Of a DNA stretch of 35,090 bases, positions 33,564 through 35,090 are shown piece by piece. The DNA lies in assembly GCA_964530225.1 (NCBI GenBank), contig CAZHBA010000044.1:1-35090 (forward strand), read 5' to 3'. The notes under the pieces are model-generated. The model had not been told where the DNA came from and ran no database searches. It saw only the letters and a program-made list of their open reading frames with translations. How positions within the stretch are numbered: the stretch's first letter is position 1; each line of letters begins with the position of its first letter. Origin of the DNA: CAZHBA01 sp964530225. GTDB taxonomy: Bacteria; Pseudomonadota; Alphaproteobacteria; UBA6615. The translations under genes were made by a program, and so were the position numbers.

Positions 33564-34967
33564 TCAGACGAACCCTTCCTTCTGGACGTGGGCCCAGGTG
33601 TCTTCGAGCGCCAACGCCGCGCGTTCCATCACCATGGCGATTTCGTCTTCCGAAATAATCAACGGCGGGCAGAACGCGATGATGTCCGACGGCAGAGCAC
33701 GCAAAATGACGCCATGCTCGAGCGCCCGGGCGGCGAAATGGGGCCCGACTTTTGCGGCTGGGTCGAACGACGCCTTTGTCGCCTTATCGGCGCTCAGCTC
33801 GATGGCGCCGACCAATCCGACGCCGCGCGTCTCGCCCACCAACGGATGGCCGGCGAAGCCCTGGATCCCTTCCTGGAAAGCCGGCATAACGGCGCGCACA
33901 TGGCCGATGGTGTCGCGCTCCTCGTAAATCTTGAGGGTTTCGAGCGCCACGGCCGCCGAAGCAGGATGGCCGGAATAGGTGTAGCCGGTATTCCACATAC
34001 CGTATTTATCGCCGCCATCGCGCAGCACCTGATAAATCTCGTCTGTCATCATCACGCCGCCGATCGGTAGGTAGGCCGATGATAGCGCCTTGGCGACCGA
34101 CATCAGGTCAGGTTTTAGGTTGTAGGTTTCGCAGGCAAACAGATTGCCGGTGCGGCCGAAGCCAGTAATCACTTCGTCGGCGATGAACAGCACATCGTGC
34201 TTTTTCAGCACTTCCTGGATTTTCTGGAAGTAGGTCTTGGGCGGTGGGATGGCGCCACCGGCCCCCATCACCGGCTCGGCGATGAAGGCGGCGACCGTCT
34301 CCGGCCCTTCTGAAACGATCAGGGCATCGAGTTCTTCGGCCAGCCGGGTGGCGTAATCCTCTTCCGATTCCCTGTCCTGGCCGTCGCGCCAGTAGTGCGC
34401 CGCCGACACATGCAGGAAACGGTCGAGGGGAACATCGAAACCTTTTTGCGCGTATTCGACGCCGGTGAGGCTCGACGCCGCCAGGGTGATGCCGTGATAG
34501 GCCTTCTTGCGGGCGATGATCTTTTTTTTCTCCGGCCGGCCCAACGTGTTGTTGTAGTACCAGACGATCTTTATCTGGGTATCGTTGGCTTCCGAGCCGG
34601 AGTTGGTGAAAAACACCTTGCTCATACCTTCCGGGGCGATCGAGATTAGCTTTTCGGCTAGATCGATTGTCGTCTCGTTGGAGCGGTGGGTGAAACCCTG
34701 GGTGTAGGACATTTTGAGAATCTGGTCGTAGGCCGCTTTGGCCAGCCGTTCCTCACCATATCCAAGCGATGTGCACCACAGGCCGGCCATGCCCTCGATA
34801 ATTTCTTTGCCCTGGTCGTCGTAGACGTAAACGCCTTTGCCGCTGTTGATGATCAGTGGGCCATTTTCCTCGTGGGCTTTCAGGTTCGTGTAAGGGTGAA
34901 GGTAGTAGGCGATGTCGCGCGCCGCGGCCGAGTTCGGCGCGAAGAGGGTGCGGTCTGAGGGGGCCAT
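33564..34967 (-). CDS. class III aminotransferase (SpuC-like, omega-amino acid/polyamine type)
   Basis: The 467-residue PLP enzyme has DGMAGLWC-like EGMAGLWCTSLGYG, FFTNSGSEANDTQ (about 119), YHGITLAASSL, the PLP Asp264 in FIADEVITGFGRTG, and the Schiff-base Lys293 in SVAKALSSAYLPIGG, followed by FTYSGHP-like YTYSGHPASAA. Overall pattern is closest, from memory, to putrescine/polyamine:pyruvate aminotransferases such as SpuC, but beta-alanine or taurine transaminases share these motifs. It would transfer an omega-amino group to pyruvate or another keto acid. The ATG has AAGGA at good spacing. A TTGACA hexamer (complement of 35037-35042) about 70 bases upstream may be part of its promoter, though no clear -10 was found. 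It is not obviously linked to hemA. Confidence 0.92.
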   Translation of the reverse strand: MAPSDRTLFAPNSAAARDIAYYLHPYTNLKAHEENGPLIINSGKGVYVYDDQGKEIIEGMAGLWCTSLGYGEERLAKAAYDQILKMSYTQGFTHRSNETTIDLAEKLISIAPEGMSKVFFTNSGSEANDTQIKIVWYYNNTLGRPEKKKIIARKKAYHGITLAASSLTGVEYAQKGFDVPLDRFLHVSAAHYWRDGQDRESEEDYATRLAEELDALIVSEGPETVAAFIAEPVMGAGGAIPPPKTYFQKIQEVLKKHDVLFIADEVITGFGRTGNLFACETYNLKPDLMSVAKALSSAYLPIGGVMMTDEIYQVLRDGGDKYGMWNTGYTYSGHPASAAVALETLKIYEERDTIGHVRAVMPAFQEGIQGFAGHPLVGETRGVGLVGAIELSADKATKASFDPAAKVGPHFAARALEHGVILRALPSDIIAFCPPLIISEDEIAMVMERAALALEDTWAHVQKEGFV

Positions 34968-35090
34968 GGTTGGTTCCTTTTACTTCCTGGGGATTTATGT
35001 TGTCAGAACCTATGCGCGCAGGAACGCCCAAGCAAGTGTCAACACAACTCTAGCGAGGCGGTGAGCATTATGTGCGCCAATCACCAAAAA

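Overview
The window looks like a chromosomal stretch of an alphaproteobacterium, most likely Rhodospirillales-like and probably environmental or metagenome-assembled. The evidence is a C4-pathway 5-aminolevulinate synthase (hemA), the MEP-pathway order histone-deacetylase-like gene - xseB - ispA - dxs followed later by tlyA and a TrmA/RlmD-like RNA methyltransferase, the aroC - fabI - pdxH neighbourhood, GC-rich coding sequence, and several GTG and TTG starts. No rRNA, tRNA, CRISPR array, transposase or integrase was seen.

Layout. (1) 1-3665: an accessory segment bounded by two identical 99-bp direct repeats (1-99 and 3567-3665). It carries, all on the minus strand, a polytopic membrane protein resembling proteins annotated as fenitrothion hydrolase, a secreted cupredoxin-like protein, a cupin, and the broken C-terminal remnant of what looks like a DUF3179-type gene that stops at the second repeat. 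(2) 3692-9156: catabolic genes: a 3-oxoadipyl-CoA-type thiolase, a palindromic repeat element, a flavoprotein, a GPH-type sugar/cation symporter and an HpcH/HpaI aldolase. (3) 9160-13871: a two-gene RND efflux operon (minus strand) whose periplasmic adaptor carries two canonical EF-hand loops at its N-terminus, with a plausible intrinsic terminator downstream. (4) 14077-24924: a long plus-strand run: deacetylase, xseB, ispA, dxs, then an alpha/beta hydrolase and a HyuA/HyuB pair, then tlyA and the RNA methyltransferase. The housekeeping genes supply isoprenoid precursors and rRNA methylation; the hydrolase-HyuAB block looks like a metabolic insertion. (5) 24930-29017: an AhpD-like protein (minus), a methyltransferase of unknown substrate (plus), and aroC and fabI (minus). 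(6) 29018-31568: a decayed-looking stretch of 500 bases, pdxH with a glyoxalase/VOC protein, and an SDR with an acidic Gly/Asp-rich insert. (7) 31578-34967: hemA with a PadR-like regulator six bases behind it, and a class III (SpuC-like) aminotransferase.

Most of the window is ordinary core metabolism. The two places with most novelty potential are the EF-hand/RND adaptor fusion and the repeat-bounded membrane-protein/cupredoxin segment. I see no clear multi-gene defence or other exotic system.
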